A DNA stretch of 64,000 nucleotides, taken from UBA4656 sp002405525. GTDB taxonomy: Bacteria > Pseudomonadota > Gammaproteobacteria > Xanthomonadales > Ahniellaceae. A program made the position numbers and the translations under genes. Within the stretch, counting starts at the first letter, position 1. The number at the start of each line of letters is the position of its first letter. Below the pieces are notes generated by a model, which worked only from the letters and a program-made list of their open reading frames with translations, did not search any database and was not told the origin of the DNA. Shown here piece by piece: positions 27,018 to 36,508 of this stretch. Location of the stretch: assembly GCA_036723735.1 (NCBI GenBank), contig DAIMGT010000008.1, positions 1 through 64,000 on the forward strand, in the 5' to 3' direction.

Positions 27018-27030
27018 ACCCAGGCCGCGA

Positions 27031-28620
27031 TCAAGGTGCCACGGCGGCGTACTCGATGGCGCCGAGGTCGACCGCACCGACCCGCGTCCAGCCGCGGATG
27101 TCGTTCGGAGCCAACGGGCTGGGATTGCCCAAGCTGAGCTGCGCCGCGCTCGGCGAAGTGATCCCGACCACGTTGAAGCGACCACCGTAGTAGCCGTAGC
27201 CCAACGCGAGTTGCGCGAGGGGCGTGATCGGAATCGCCGGACACAGGTCGCCATTCCCCGCCTGGCGATTGCTGGTGGGGAAAGTGATCGAACCGCCCAG
27301 TAGCTTGCAGCCGCCGGCGATGACGCTGTTGCGCATCTCGAGTGGCGCCCCCAGGCGCAGGCCGCCGCCGACGTCGGACAGTGTGGTCAGGTGGACGATC
27401 GTCGCAGGTGCGATCACGGACACGCCGCCGCCGCCGGCCGCGGCTTCGTTCGAGAAGGTCGAGACGTTGACCAGCCGTGCCGTGGTCTGGCTCAGCGACA
27501 CCGCGCCGCCGTTGCGGCCTGCGATGTTGTCGACGAAGCTGGAACGCTCGATGCGTGAGCTGCCGTTGCCGGAAATCGCCACGCCGCCGCCGTCCCGCAC
27601 CGCGCCGTTGGAAGTGAACTCGCTGTCGATCACGGTCGCGGTGCCGGAGGCGTGCAGCCCACCGCCGTCGCTGCTGGTGGAGTTGGCGATGTTGGCCGTC
27701 ACCTTCAGCCGTTGCGCGGTCAGCGTGCCTGCAACCGACAACCCGCCGCCGTGGGTGCCTGCGGTGTTGGCGCTGACGTGCAGCAGTTCATCGAGACCTG
27801 GCGTCGCGTCCGCGGCGGGCTCGATCAGCAGGCTGCCGTATTCGGCCACACGGATGCCACCGCCGGAACCACCTGAGCGATTGCCCACAACTTGGGAGCC
27901 GATCGCCCAGCGGAGCGCATTGCCGGTGCCGATCGCGGCGACGCCGCCGCCGTTCGCCAGCGCCTCGTTGTCCTGCACGACCACGCCGCTGCCATCGGTC
28001 TGCGCCCCGTTGACCAGCATCAGGCCGCCGCCTTCGTTCGAGTAGCTGTTCTTGATCGTGACCGCCAGCAAGGTCGCGCTGCCGCCGGCGAGATAGATCG
28101 CGCCGCCGAGGCCCGGGCTGGCGATGCAATCGGAAACCTGAACGTCCTGCAGGGTCAAGCGGGAACCGGAGGCGAGAAGGCAGCCGCCTACGGCCACCGG
28201 GATGATCCCCGCGATGCGGCCGTCGCGAAGGCTCAGCCCGCGCAGCGTCAAGCCCGAGTTGACCACCTGGATCACGCGCGCTTCATGGGCCAGGTTGGGA
28301 AAGGCTGCGCGCACGATGGTCTGCGCGGATCCGGCGCCGACGATTTCCAGCCGGTCGGTGACGTCGAGATCTTGGAACTGGGCCCCCTCCTGCGGGTTGC
28401 CGACGTGGCTCAGCACGTAGATGGCCGCCGAGAGCACCACGACGTCGGGCCCGGGCAGTCCGTTGGCGGCGATCACCGCCTCGCGCAGCGAGCAGTCGGT
28501 CGCGAGACAGGCGTCGGGCGGCGGATCGTCCGTCCGCGTGACGACGAAGCTTGCGGCGGTCGCGGGCTGGGTGGCGCCGGCCAGCACGAGGGCGAGCAGG
28601 GCGGGGCGGAACGAGGGCAT
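27031..28620 (-). CDS. Secreted right-handed beta-helix protein (CSLREA / choice-of-anchor Q)
   Basis: 529 residues. Signal peptide about 1-23, then the CSLREA N-terminal motif (CSLREAVIAAN, 43-53). The middle is a Gly-rich parallel beta-helix with many GGG turns (GGGLSVAG, DGGGLHASG, RDGGGVAISGNG, GRNGGAVSL). The C-terminal VGAVDLGAIEY fits the choice-of-anchor Q domain end. Such proteins are large surface or extracellular adhesin-like proteins of unknown role. It lacks the FxDGFE tail of other secreted proteins here. A GAGGAG ribosome site lies before the ATG. Divergent from the Calx-beta gene. Confidence 0.88.
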   Translation of the reverse strand: MPSFRPALLALVLAGATQPATAASFVVTRTDDPPPDACLATDCSLREAVIAANGLPGPDVVVLSAAIYVLSHVGNPQEGAQFQDLDVTDRLEIVGAGSAQTIVRAAFPNLAHEARVIQVVNSGLTLRGLSLRDGRIAGIIPVAVGGCLLASGSRLTLQDVQVSDCIASPGLGGAIYLAGGSATLLAVTIKNSYSNEGGGLMLVNGAQTDGSGVVVQDNEALANGGGVAAIGTGNALRWAIGSQVVGNRSGGSGGGIRVAEYGSLLIEPAADATPGLDELLHVSANTAGTHGGGLSVAGTLTAQRLKVTANIANSTSSDGGGLHASGTATVIDSEFTSNGAVRDGGGVAISGNGSSRIERSSFVDNIAGRNGGAVSLSQTTARLVNVSTFSNEAAAGGGGVSVIAPATIVHLTTLSDVGGGLRLGAPLEMRNSVIAGGCKLLGGSITFPTSNRQAGNGDLCPAIPITPLAQLALGYGYYGGRFNVVGITSPSAAQLSLGNPSPLAPNDIRGWTRVGAVDLGAIEYAAVAP

Positions 28621-28823
28621 CGGTGGACTCCTCGGAACCGCGACGTCGCGGTGTTCCAGGAGGAATGGATCAAGGGCGCCGGATCGAACAGCCGTCCGTC
28701 GCAGGTTTCATCCCCCGTCGATGGGATGCGCCACGAGTCGCTGGGCGACATGCTCCACCGTGGGTCGCACGCCGGTTTCGCCGTTCGGCGCAGCGCGTGC
28801 GCCGTGCGAGGGGGGACATCGCC

Positions 28824-30032
28824 ATGTGGGCTTTCCGTCGTTTCGTGATCCGCCCGGTGCTGCTGCCGTCACTGGTGCTGGCTGCCCTGCCGGCGGTCGC
28901 CCAGATGCCGCCGGGTCACGTGATCGTGCTGGGTGCCTCCATGGTCGAAGGCGGCAGCGGCACGCGCCCGCTGCGCTTCCTGATCCAGCGGCCGCCGGGC
29001 CTGCCGGGTCCTGCGAGCCTCGCGCTGACCTATGCGACGCGCGACGCTGGCGCCGTCGCCGGCAGCGACTACACGGCCGTGTCGGGCACGGTGACGCTGA
29101 CGGCCGCCGCGCCGATCGCGACCGTCGACGTGCCCGTGCTCGGAGACACCCTCGCAGAACCGACGGAGCGGTTCGAACTCGTCGTGGCCGTCGCCGGCAG
29201 CGCGCTGGGCGTGGTCGGCAGCGGTGCCATCCGCGACGATGACGGCGGCCAGCCGCCGCCGCCACCCGACGTTCCGGTCGGCGTGTCGCCGCTGGACGCC
29301 ACCGTGCGCGAGCCCGCGAGCGGCGAAACCGAAGGCTCGCTGGCGCTGCTTCGCTTCGGTCCGGTCGATGCGCCGCTGATCGTCGGATTCGCGGTCAGCG
29401 GGGGGCTCGCGACGCCGGGCAAGGACTACGAGGGCCCGACGAGCGGGCAGGTCACGTTCGCCATCGGGCAGCGCATCGCGCGGCTCGCGTTCGCGATCCG
29501 GGCCGATGCGGCCGCCGAGGGCGTGGAAACCATCCGCGTCGCGTTCACCGTGCCGCCCGGCGTGCGCCTGCTGCGCGCGGACGCGACGCTGCGCATCCTC
29601 GACCGCGCGCCCGGCGGGCCCCCGACTTCCGGGGTCGGCGTCATCGCCTGCCGGCCGCTGCTGCACGAGACCGCCGGCGCGGCGCGCTTCGTGCTGCGCC
29701 GGACCGGCGACACCACGGCGCCGCTGGCGCTGGACTATGCGAGCGAGGACGTCGGCGCGCCCGGCGGCGCCACCGCGGGGGTCGACTACACCGCGACGTC
29801 GGGCCGGATCGCCTGGCCGGCCGGCAGCGACGCACCGCAACTGGTCGAGGTGCCGCTGCTGCCCGACGACGCGATCGAGCCGCCCGAACGTTTCGCGCTG
29901 GCGCTGGCGGGCGCACCCACCGGCGTACTGCTCGCGCCGGCGCGCGCCTTCGCGTTGATCCTCGATGCGCGCGACGATGTGTTCACCGACGAGTTCGCCT
30001 CGCTGTGCGAGAATCCGCAGATGACGGAGTGA
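28824..30032 (+). CDS. Secreted Calx-beta domain protein
   Basis: 402 residues. Signal peptide about 1-23 (VLLPSLVLAALPAVAQ). Three tandem Calx-beta modules, each with the DYxxxSG signature: AGSDYTAVSGTVTL, PGKDYEGPTSGQVTF and AGVDYTATSGRIAW, followed by the E-P/A-x-E-x-F/I strand (EPTERFELVV, EPPERFALAL). A Pro-rich linker lies between modules 1 and 2. The tail DVFTDEFASLCEN weakly resembles the FxDGFE motif. Probably a calcium-binding extracellular protein; no enzymatic domain. Start chosen at the ATG giving the signal peptide, with a GAGGGG site 5'. Confidence 0.85.
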   Translation: MWAFRRFVIRPVLLPSLVLAALPAVAQMPPGHVIVLGASMVEGGSGTRPLRFLIQRPPGLPGPASLALTYATRDAGAVAGSDYTAVSGTVTLTAAAPIATVDVPVLGDTLAEPTERFELVVAVAGSALGVVGSGAIRDDDGGQPPPPPDVPVGVSPLDATVREPASGETEGSLALLRFGPVDAPLIVGFAVSGGLATPGKDYEGPTSGQVTFAIGQRIARLAFAIRADAAAEGVETIRVAFTVPPGVRLLRADATLRILDRAPGGPPTSGVGVIACRPLLHETAGAARFVLRRTGDTTAPLALDYASEDVGAPGGATAGVDYTATSGRIAWPAGSDAPQLVEVPLLPDDAIEPPERFALALAGAPTGVLLAPARAFALILDARDDVFTDEFASLCENPQMTE

Positions 30033-30057
30033 GCGGTCGTTCGCACCGCTCGCGGCG

Positions 30058-30984
30058 TCATTCCGCGACCGGCACCTTGGCCGGGGCGGGAGCACGCGCG
30101 AGCAGCGCGATGCCGACCAGCACCACCGCGGTGCCCGCCAGTTGCAGCACGGTGACCGGTTCGCCCAGCAGCCACCAGCCGAAGAACACCAGCGACACCG
30201 GACCGATCATCGCGGTCTGCGAGGTGGCGCCGGCGCCGATCCGCGCGATGGCGAACATGGTCAGGTACACGGGCACCACGGTGCAGGCCACCGCGTTGAG
30301 CAGCGACAGGCCGTAGACCGGCATCGGCTGCACCAGCATCGCCGGCGGATGCACGAGGAGGAACTGCACCAGGCAGGCCACGGTCGACACGCACATCGCG
30401 TAGGCCACCAGCCGCAGCGAGCCGACCCGGCGCACCAGCTCGCCCGACAGCAAAAGGTAGAGCGCGTACGACAGCGCCGCACCGAACACCAGCGCGCTGC
30501 CGAGCACGACGTGGCTGCCGCCGAGGCGCAGGTTCTCCCAGAACACCAGCACGATGCCGGCGTAGCTGACCGCCATTGCCGCCCACTGCCGGGCGGAGAC
30601 GCGCTGGCGCAGGAACAGCAGGCCGATCAGCAGCACCAGGGTGGGGTTGAGGAACAGGATCAAGCGCTCCAGCGAGGCGCTGATGTACTGCAGGCCCCAG
30701 AAGTCGAGGAAGCTCGACAGGTAGTAGCCGAGCAGCCCGAGCAGCACGATCTGCCAGCGCTCGCGCGACGTGAGCCGGTCGCCGCGCTCGCGCGCTCGCC
30801 AGGTTTCGAGCGCGGTCACCACCGCGAACACCGGCAGCGCGAACAGCATGCGCAGCGCGATCAGTGTCACCGCGTCGATGCCGTATCGATACAGGAACTT
30901 GGCCAGGATCGCCTTGGCCGAGAACAGCACGGCGGCGATCGCGGCGAGCAGCAGGCCGGTGCGCCGCGCGTCGGCGCTGCTCAC
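30058..30984 (-). CDS. EamA-family (DMT superfamily) transporter
   Basis: 308 residues, ten predicted membrane helices in two EamA repeats (LLLAAIAAVLFSAKAILAKF and LGSALVFGAALSYALYLLLS start the two halves). Metabolite or drug exporter of the 10-TMS class in the inner membrane; substrate unknown. Starts at GTG 30982-30984; a GATAAT box lies about 25 bases upstream. A REP-like element follows the promoter region on the far side. Confidence 0.9.
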   Translation of the reverse strand: MSSADARRTGLLLAAIAAVLFSAKAILAKFLYRYGIDAVTLIALRMLFALPVFAVVTALETWRARERGDRLTSRERWQIVLLGLLGYYLSSFLDFWGLQYISASLERLILFLNPTLVLLIGLLFLRQRVSARQWAAMAVSYAGIVLVFWENLRLGGSHVVLGSALVFGAALSYALYLLLSGELVRRVGSLRLVAYAMCVSTVACLVQFLLVHPPAMLVQPMPVYGLSLLNAVACTVVPVYLTMFAIARIGAGATSQTAMIGPVSLVFFGWWLLGEPVTVLQLAGTAVVLVGIALLARAPAPAKVPVAE

Positions 30985-31081
30985 GGCGGTTTAGGGAAGG
31001 CGCGCATTCCCGCATTATCCCCGCTTCCGCGCTCCGGCTGCAGGAGCGAGTGCACCCGCGCCCGGCCTGCCCGGGACGCGT

Positions 31082-31169
31082 TGTGGGAGCGAGCAGCGCT
31101 CGCGACGGCGACATTCATCGCTGCGGCGAGCCCCGGCTGTGACGGTCGCGAGCGGTGCTCGCTCCCACA
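31082..31169. repeat. REP-like inverted repeat, copy 2
   Basis: Arms of 25 bases (31082-31106 and 31145-31169; TGTGGGAGCGAGC... ) with a single mismatch, around a loop with GAGCCCCGGCTGTGACGG. The loop shares AGCCCCGGCTG with copy 1. It lies between the divergently placed EamA promoter and the 3' end of comM. Confidence 0.8.
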
Positions 31170-31200
31170 CCATGGGCCTGCCACGACGACACACCGCGCC

Positions 31201-32712
31201 TCAGGACGCGGATTCCCGTCGCCGCAGCGCGATCGCCTCCGCCAGGTGCGGCGTTTCAATCCGCGCGCTGGCCGACAGATCCGCGATCGTGCGCGCCACG
31301 CGCAGGATGCGGTGGAAGGCGCGGGCGGAAAGCCCTAGGCGCTCGACGGCGCGTTCGAGCAGAGCGGCGTCGGCGTCGCGCAGGGCGCAGTCGCGGTCGA
31401 CCTCGCGCGGGCCGAGCAGGCCATTCGACTTGCCGGCGCGGGCGAGCGCGCGGTCGCGGGCTTCGACCACGCGCGCGCGCACGCTGGCGCTCGATTCGCC
31501 GGGCGGCTCGCCGCCGCGCAGCGTCGACTGCGGCGGGCGCGGCACGGTGACGTGCAGGTCGATGCGATCCAGCAGCGGGCCGCTGATGCGCGCGCCGTAG
31601 CGCGCGACCGCATCGGGCGTGCAGCGGCAGCGGCCCGACGGATCGCCGAGGTGGCCGCAGGGGCAGGGGTTCATCGCCGCCACCAGCTGGAAGCGCGCGG
31701 GGAACTCGGCCTGGCGCGCGGCGCGCGAGATCAGCACACGGCCGGATTCCAGCGGTTCGCGCAGGTTTTCCAGCACGTGGCGATCGAACTCGGGCAATTC
31801 GTCGAGGAACAGCACGCCGCGATGGGCGAGCGACACCTCGCCCGGGCGCGGGATCGAGCCGCCGCCGATCAGCGCGGCCGCGCTGGCCGAATGGTGTGGC
31901 GCGCGGGTGGGGCGCTCGCGGAAGCGCGCGGCGTCCACCGGCAGGCCGGCCACCGAGCGCACGGCGGCGGATTCCAACGCCTCGTCCTCGTCCATCGGCG
32001 GCAGGATGCCGGCCAGGCGCGTGGCGAGCATGGTCTTGCCGGTGCCGGGCGGGCCGGCCATGAGCAGGTTGTGCGCGCCGGCGGCGGCGATCTCCAGCGC
32101 GCGCCGCGCCTGCGGCTGGCCGCGCACCTCGGCGAGGTCGGGTCGGTCGGACGACTCCGCGGTGGGGACGGCCACCATCGCATCGGCCGCCAGCGGCAGG
32201 CGCGTCGCCCCGCGCAGGTGGGCGCAGACCTCGAGCAGCGAGCGTGCCGTGCGCACCTCCACGCCGGCGACCAGGCCGGCCTCGGCCGCATTGCCTTCCG
32301 GTACCACCAGCACGCGGCTGCGTCGGCGCGCCTTGAGTACCGCCGGCAGCACGCCGACCACCCGACGCAATTCGCCCGACAGCGCCAGTTCGCCGAGGAA
32401 CTCGTGGCCCGCCAGCGCCTTGGAGGGCACCTGGCCGCTGGCGGCGAGGATACCGAGTGCGATCGGCAGGTCGAAGCGGCCGCCGTCCTTGGGCAGATCG
32501 GCCGGCGCGAGGTTGATCGTCGCCCGGCGCTGCGGGAACTCGAAGTGCGCGTTGAGAATGGCCGCGCGCACGCGGTCGCGCGATTCCCGCACCGCGGCCT
32601 CCGGCAGGCCGACGATGCTGATCGAGGGCAGGCCCCCCGACAGGTGGACCTCGACGTCGACGCGCGGCGCCGCTACGCCGACCTGGGCCCGTGAATGGAT
32701 CACCGCCAGCAT
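31201..32712 (-). CDS. comM: YifB/ComM family Mg-chelatase-like AAA+ ATPase
   Basis: 503 residues, family length (about 500-510). ComM is a hexameric helicase promoting branch migration during natural transformation. N-terminal Lon-protease-like ChlI domain (GLPSISIVGLPEAAVRESRD), AAA+ core with Walker A MAGPPGTGKTML (about 215-226), Walker B HRGVLFLDELPEF, the Cys-rich CPCGHLGDPSGRCRC insert and a C-terminal Mg-chelatase segment (LSARAFHRILRVARTIADL). The ATG at 32712 gives the standard MLAVIHSRAQVG start; the longer upstream frame is not family-like. Confidence 0.95.
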   Translation of the reverse strand: MLAVIHSRAQVGVAAPRVDVEVHLSGGLPSISIVGLPEAAVRESRDRVRAAILNAHFEFPQRRATINLAPADLPKDGGRFDLPIALGILAASGQVPSKALAGHEFLGELALSGELRRVVGVLPAVLKARRRSRVLVVPEGNAAEAGLVAGVEVRTARSLLEVCAHLRGATRLPLAADAMVAVPTAESSDRPDLAEVRGQPQARRALEIAAAGAHNLLMAGPPGTGKTMLATRLAGILPPMDEDEALESAAVRSVAGLPVDAARFRERPTRAPHHSASAAALIGGGSIPRPGEVSLAHRGVLFLDELPEFDRHVLENLREPLESGRVLISRAARQAEFPARFQLVAAMNPCPCGHLGDPSGRCRCTPDAVARYGARISGPLLDRIDLHVTVPRPPQSTLRGGEPPGESSASVRARVVEARDRALARAGKSNGLLGPREVDRDCALRDADAALLERAVERLGLSARAFHRILRVARTIADLSASARIETPHLAEAIALRRRESAS

Positions 32713-33047
32713 GTGGACAGGCCCTCCCTGGCCGAACGCGCATGACGTGCGGCTCGATTGCGCCCATCGGGTTTCCTCGATGGGTCGCTCGCGTGCACCG
32801 AGGCTTCGATGCACGTCCAGCAAAACGGGCCCGGGTGTCGCGCCGGCGGTTCAGGTCGCCGCCGGGCCGGGCCCCGCGGGTCGGCACATTCCTGTGCCGC
32901 GGCCCGGCCGCTCCCCGCCCGTTCCGCCCCGCATGCCGCAGTTGATGCGCCGGGCGTCGTGGTCGTAATGGCCCGGCGGCAGCCCCCGCATGGCGATGCG
33001 ATGTGCCCCTGCGGTGGGCGTCCGATCCGGCCTTCCCGCCGCGTCGC
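32713..33047. other. Intergenic region between ubiK and comM
   Basis: 335 bases with no credible gene. It is very GC-rich with several imperfect palindromes. No TAnnnT box near the comM start and no repeat family member were recognised. Confidence 0.4.
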
Positions 33048-33311
33048 TCATGGACCGTGGGTCGGGCGCTCCAGCTGGGCCTCGATCGCCGCGATCTGCT
33101 TTTCCAGGGCCTCGACCTTCTCGCGCGTGCGCAGCAGCACCAGGCGCTGCACGTCGAACTCCTCGCGGGTGATCAGGTTCAGGCGCGACAGGCCGGCCTG
33201 CAGGGTGGCGCGGAAGGTGCTGGCGAGGTCCTCGCGGGCCGCACCCGGATCGCCCGGCATCAGGGCGGCGAGACGCTGGGCGAGGTCGTCGATGGACCGC
33301 AGGTCGAGCAT
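33048..33311 (-). CDS. ubiK: Ubiquinone biosynthesis accessory factor UbiK
   Basis: 87 residues, BMFP (YqiC) family. N-terminal amphipathic helix LDLRSIDDLAQRLAALMPG and a C-terminal coiled coil EEFDVQRLVLLRTREKVEAL. UbiK forms a trimeric coiled coil with UbiJ to aid aerobic ubiquinone synthesis. The ATG at 33311 follows a GGAGGA ribosome site. Divergent from amtB-glnK. Confidence 0.92.
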   Translation of the reverse strand: MLDLRSIDDLAQRLAALMPGDPGAAREDLASTFRATLQAGLSRLNLITREEFDVQRLVLLRTREKVEALEKQIAAIEAQLERPTHGP

Positions 33312-33571
33312 GGCGTCCTCCGTGGCTGTTGCGACGCAATGTAAGCTCAAGCACAGGTGCCGTCTGTCGGCCGACGCCACGTTGCGGTGTAGGAAATCGC
33401 TTGCATCGACAAGGCGGGTCGGGCGTCAGAGGCGCTGTCGGGTTCTGGGACTTGGGCGTTCCGAGGGAGCCGAATACTACGCCAAATCCGGTCTAGAGCG
33501 AGCAACCCAGATAATTCTGTTGCATTGCAGCAGGGCGCAGTCCGCGCCGACTCGATCCGGGGGAATCCACC

Positions 33572-34894
33572 ATGACGCACGCCGAATGGCGCGCGGCCGG
33601 CACCGCCTTGCTGGCCACGCCGACCGCCGTCCTTGCACAAGACGTACCCACGCTCAGCGCCGGCGACACCGCCTGGATGCTGACCGCCACCGCCCTGGTG
33701 CTGCTGATGACGATCCCGGGGCTCGCGCTGTTCTATGCCGGGATGGTGCGCGCGAAAAACGTCCTTTCCGTGATGATGCAGTGCTTCGCCATCGCGGGTC
33801 TGGTGACCGTGCTGTGGGTCGCCTACGGTTACTCGGTGGCTTTCTCGGTCACCGGTATGGAGAAGGGGGTGCTGAACCTCAACTCCTTCGTCGGCGCGCT
33901 CGACAAGGCCTTCTTCGCCGGCGTCAGCCGCGACGCGCTGGTGTTCGCGGTGCCGGAGTCGGTGTTCGCCACCTTCCAGTTGACCTTCGCCATCATCACG
34001 CCCGCCCTCATCGTCGGCGCCTTCGCCGAGCGGATGAAGTTCTCGGCGCTGTTGCTGTTCACAGTCGGCTGGTTCACCTTCGCCTACCTGCCGATCGCGC
34101 ACATGGTGTGGTCGGGCGACGGCGCGCTGATGTGGGACTGGGGCGTGCTCGACTTCGCCGGCGGCACGGTGGTGCACATCAACGCGGGCGTCGCGGGCCT
34201 GGTGGCGTGCTACGTGATCGGCAAGCGCAAGGGCTTCCCGACCACCGCGATGCCGCCGCACAACCTCACCTACACCCTGATCGGCGCGTCCATGCTTTGG
34301 GTGGGTTGGTTCGGCTTCAACGCCGGTTCCGCGGTGGCCGCCGACGCCAACGCAGGCATGGCGATGCTGGTCACCCAGGTCGCGACCGGCTCCGCCGCGC
34401 TGGCCTGGATGCTCGCCGAGTGGGTGCTGCACAAGAAGCCCTCCGTTTTGGGCATCGCCTCGGGCGCGGTGGCGGGCCTGGTGGCGATCACGCCGGCCTC
34501 GGGCACCTGCGGTCCGGTCGGCGCGCTGGTGATCGGCGCCGCCGCAGGCGTGCTCTGTTTCCTCGCCTCGACCCGGCTCAAGCGTGCGCTGGGCTACGAC
34601 GACTCGCTCGATGTGTTCGGCGTGCACGCGGTCGGCGGCATCGTGGGCGCGATCCTGACTGGCGTGTTCGCCGACGCGAGCCTCGGTGGCAAGGGCCTGG
34701 CCGAGGGCGTGACGATCGGTGGCCAGGTGTGGATCCAGTTCCTCGGCGTGATCGTCACGGTGGCCATCACCGCGGTGGTGACCTTCGTGGTGCTGAAGAT
34801 CGTGGGCGCCATCGTGGGCCTGAGGGTGAACGAGGAGGAAGAGACCGAAGGCCTCGACCTCGTGGAGCATAACGAACGCGGCTACATCATCTGA
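33572..34894 (+). CDS. amtB: Ammonium transporter AmtB
   Basis: 440 residues. Cleavable signal about 1-22 (ALLATPTAVLAQ) then eleven membrane helices. Amt signatures: GLALFYAGMVRAKNVLSVMM, AYLPIAHMVWSG, twin-His helices (GTVVHINAGVAGL and DVFGVHAVGGIVG), and FGFNAGSAVA. Conducts ammonium into the cell. GlnK is encoded 29 bases downstream, the conserved amtB-glnK pairing in which GlnK plugs the channel when nitrogen is plentiful. A GATAAT box at about 33510 may be its -10; I did not find a convincing sigma-54 promoter. Confidence 0.96.
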   Translation: MTHAEWRAAGTALLATPTAVLAQDVPTLSAGDTAWMLTATALVLLMTIPGLALFYAGMVRAKNVLSVMMQCFAIAGLVTVLWVAYGYSVAFSVTGMEKGVLNLNSFVGALDKAFFAGVSRDALVFAVPESVFATFQLTFAIITPALIVGAFAERMKFSALLLFTVGWFTFAYLPIAHMVWSGDGALMWDWGVLDFAGGTVVHINAGVAGLVACYVIGKRKGFPTTAMPPHNLTYTLIGASMLWVGWFGFNAGSAVAADANAGMAMLVTQVATGSAALAWMLAEWVLHKKPSVLGIASGAVAGLVAITPASGTCGPVGALVIGAAAGVLCFLASTRLKRALGYDDSLDVFGVHAVGGIVGAILTGVFADASLGGKGLAEGVTIGGQVWIQFLGVIVTVAITAVVTFVVLKIVGAIVGLRVNEEEETEGLDLVEHNERGYII

Positions 34895-34923
34895 TGCCGG
34901 CGAACCGACAAGAGGACACGACA

Positions 34924-35262
34924 ATGAAAATGGTCACGGCCATCATCAAGCCGTTCAAGCTCGACGACGTGCGCGAGGCGCTCGCCGAGGTCGGCGTGCA
35001 AGGCATCACGGTCACCGAAGTCAAGGGTTTCGGGCGGCAGAAGGGCCACACCGAGCTCTACCGCGGCGCCGAGTACGTGGTCGACTTCCTGCCCAAGATC
35101 AAGGTCGAGGCGGCGGTCACCGACGAACTGGTCGACCGCGTGGTGGAAGCGATCATGAACGCCGCCAACACCGGCAAGATCGGCGACGGCAAGATCTTCG
35201 TGCTGCCGCTGGAGCGGGTGGTCCGCATCCGCACCGGAGAACTGGACGGCGACGCGCTCTGA
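34924..35262 (+). CDS. glnK: Nitrogen regulatory protein P-II (GlnK)
   Basis: 112 residues, exact family length. MKMVTAIIKPFKLDDVREAL start, T-loop with the uridylylated Tyr51 in YRGAEYVVDFLPK, and B/C-loop motif NTGKIGDGKIFVLPL. Binds ATP/ADP and 2-oxoglutarate and controls AmtB. Called GlnK rather than GlnB because of the amtB linkage. A GAGGAC site precedes the ATG. A GGGCCA...TGGCCC hairpin repeat follows at once. Confidence 0.95.
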   Translation: MKMVTAIIKPFKLDDVREALAEVGVQGITVTEVKGFGRQKGHTELYRGAEYVVDFLPKIKVEAAVTDELVDRVVEAIMNAANTGKIGDGKIFVLPLERVVRIRTGELDGDAL

Positions 35263-35330
35263 GACGCCGTGCCGGGATCGCCTTCCGGGCGGGCCAGGGA
35301 TGGCCCGCGCGCGAGGGCGGCGTTCGAGGG
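35263..35330 (+). repeat. Post-stop repeat family (partial copy) with hairpin
   Basis: Begins right after the glnK stop. Contains an eight-base perfect hairpin GCGGGCCA-GGGA-TGGCCCGC (35289-35308) followed by GCGCGAGGG, matching the first half of the full copies at 47875 and 48027. Likely the glnK terminator or 3' stabiliser. The remaining bases to 35545 show no gene. Confidence 0.5.
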
Positions 35331-35545
35331 CTCGATTCGCGGCTTGGGTCCTCGCCCGTGCCGGTTCCGCGACCCTCGAGCCGCGCCGGAGCGGCGGGTT
35401 CTGCGGCGCCGCCTGTCTGCCCGGCTGCGTGGCGCGGGGCAACGCCGACCGCCGACCGCACCCGGCCCTTCGCTCCGACGCCGCCGTCTTGTCCCGGCGG
35501 CCGTTCGCCCACCAGAATCGCGCTGGGCAGTGGCGGAAGCGAAGC

Positions 35546-36370
35546 ATGGATTCTCTGATCGACGCAGCGTGGCTGGCCGGCTGGATCGGTTTTGCGCTGC
35601 TGCTCTCACTTGGCGTGCCGGCGCTCGGCCGGCGGATGCTGCCCCCGCCGGCGCCCGATCCCGCCGACCCGGCGGCCCGCGACGGGCACGACTACCCCGC
35701 GGCGACCCGCGACCTGGCGCAGGGAGTCGGCCTGCGGCTGGCGACGCTCTACGGCGTGATCCTGGCGCTGGTTTACGCGCACGAACTGGGCGACGTGCAG
35801 GCCGCGCGTGAGGGGCTGGCCCGCGAGGCGGTGGCGGTCGCCGACGTCTACCACGACGCCCAACGCATGGGCGGCGCGGTCGGGCCGGTGGTGCAGGCGG
35901 CGATGCGCGCCTACGTCGAGCACGTGGTGGAGCGTGAGTGGCGCCTGCTGGCCCGGGAGCGCCGCCTGTCGAATCAGGCCTGGGCGGCGCGCGACCGCGC
36001 CTACGACCTTCTGCTGGACCTCGTACCGGCGGGTCCGCGCGAGGCGGCGCTGCGGGCCCGCATGCTGCAGCGCTTGACCGATATCGGCGAGTTCCGCCAC
36101 CTGCGCATGGAGCTCGCGTCAGGGCGTCCGGGCGTCGCGTTCTGGCTGCTCGCCGTGGTCGGGCTCGCCCTGGTGGCGCTGCCCTTCTTCGTGTTCCGGC
36201 CCTCGCGCCCGACGCGGACCCTGATGGCGGCGCTGGGCGGCTTCGCCGGCTTGCTGCTGTTCTTCATCCACGCGTTCGACAGCCCGTTCTCGCGGCCGAT
36301 GCAGGACCGGCCGGCGGCCCTCGAGCGGCTGCTGGCGACGGACTTCCAGGGCGTGGAGCTGCCGCACTGA
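35546..36370 (+). CDS. DUF4239-like (bestrophin-like domain) membrane protein
   Basis: 274 residues. Membrane helices near 8-26 and 65-80 (RLATLYGVILALVYA), a long charged, periplasmic or cytoplasmic middle (90-190), and two C-terminal helices (WLLAVVGLALVALPFFVF and MAALGGFAGLLLFFIHAF) ending FDSPFSRPMQ. This layout, with FxxPF near the end, matches the DUF4239 family. Role unproven. Preceded by a weak GGAAG site. A divergent repeat follows its stop directly. Confidence 0.75.
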   Translation: MDSLIDAAWLAGWIGFALLLSLGVPALGRRMLPPPAPDPADPAARDGHDYPAATRDLAQGVGLRLATLYGVILALVYAHELGDVQAAREGLAREAVAVADVYHDAQRMGGAVGPVVQAAMRAYVEHVVEREWRLLARERRLSNQAWAARDRAYDLLLDLVPAGPREAALRARMLQRLTDIGEFRHLRMELASGRPGVAFWLLAVVGLALVALPFFVFRPSRPTRTLMAALGGFAGLLLFFIHAFDSPFSRPMQDRPAALERLLATDFQGVELPH

Positions 36371-36480
36371 GAGTCGGTTCGCCAGCAGCCTTCCGGGCGG
36401 ACCACGGGGCGCGCGCATGCGCTGCGCCAGCCAGTCCGGCACCGGGTCGGACTCGCGACTTCGCCGCCCCGGCGGATGCA
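36371..36480 (+). repeat. Post-stop repeat family (diverged copy)
   Basis: Starts with GAG immediately after the stop codon. Contains GCCTTCCGGGCGG, a GCGCGCATGCGC core and AGTCCGGCACCGGGTCGGAC TCGCGACTT, aligned to the GAGTCCGGACC...GGGCTCGCGACT part of the full copies. The terminator tail is lost. Confidence 0.4.
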
Positions 36481-36508
36481 AGTTCCTCCGGCGGCCCGCG
36501 GTGCGCGG

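Noticed and set aside
33440..33571. Sigma-54 promoter for amtB
   Set aside because: No GG-N10-GC element with convincing flanks; only a GATAAT box is visible.
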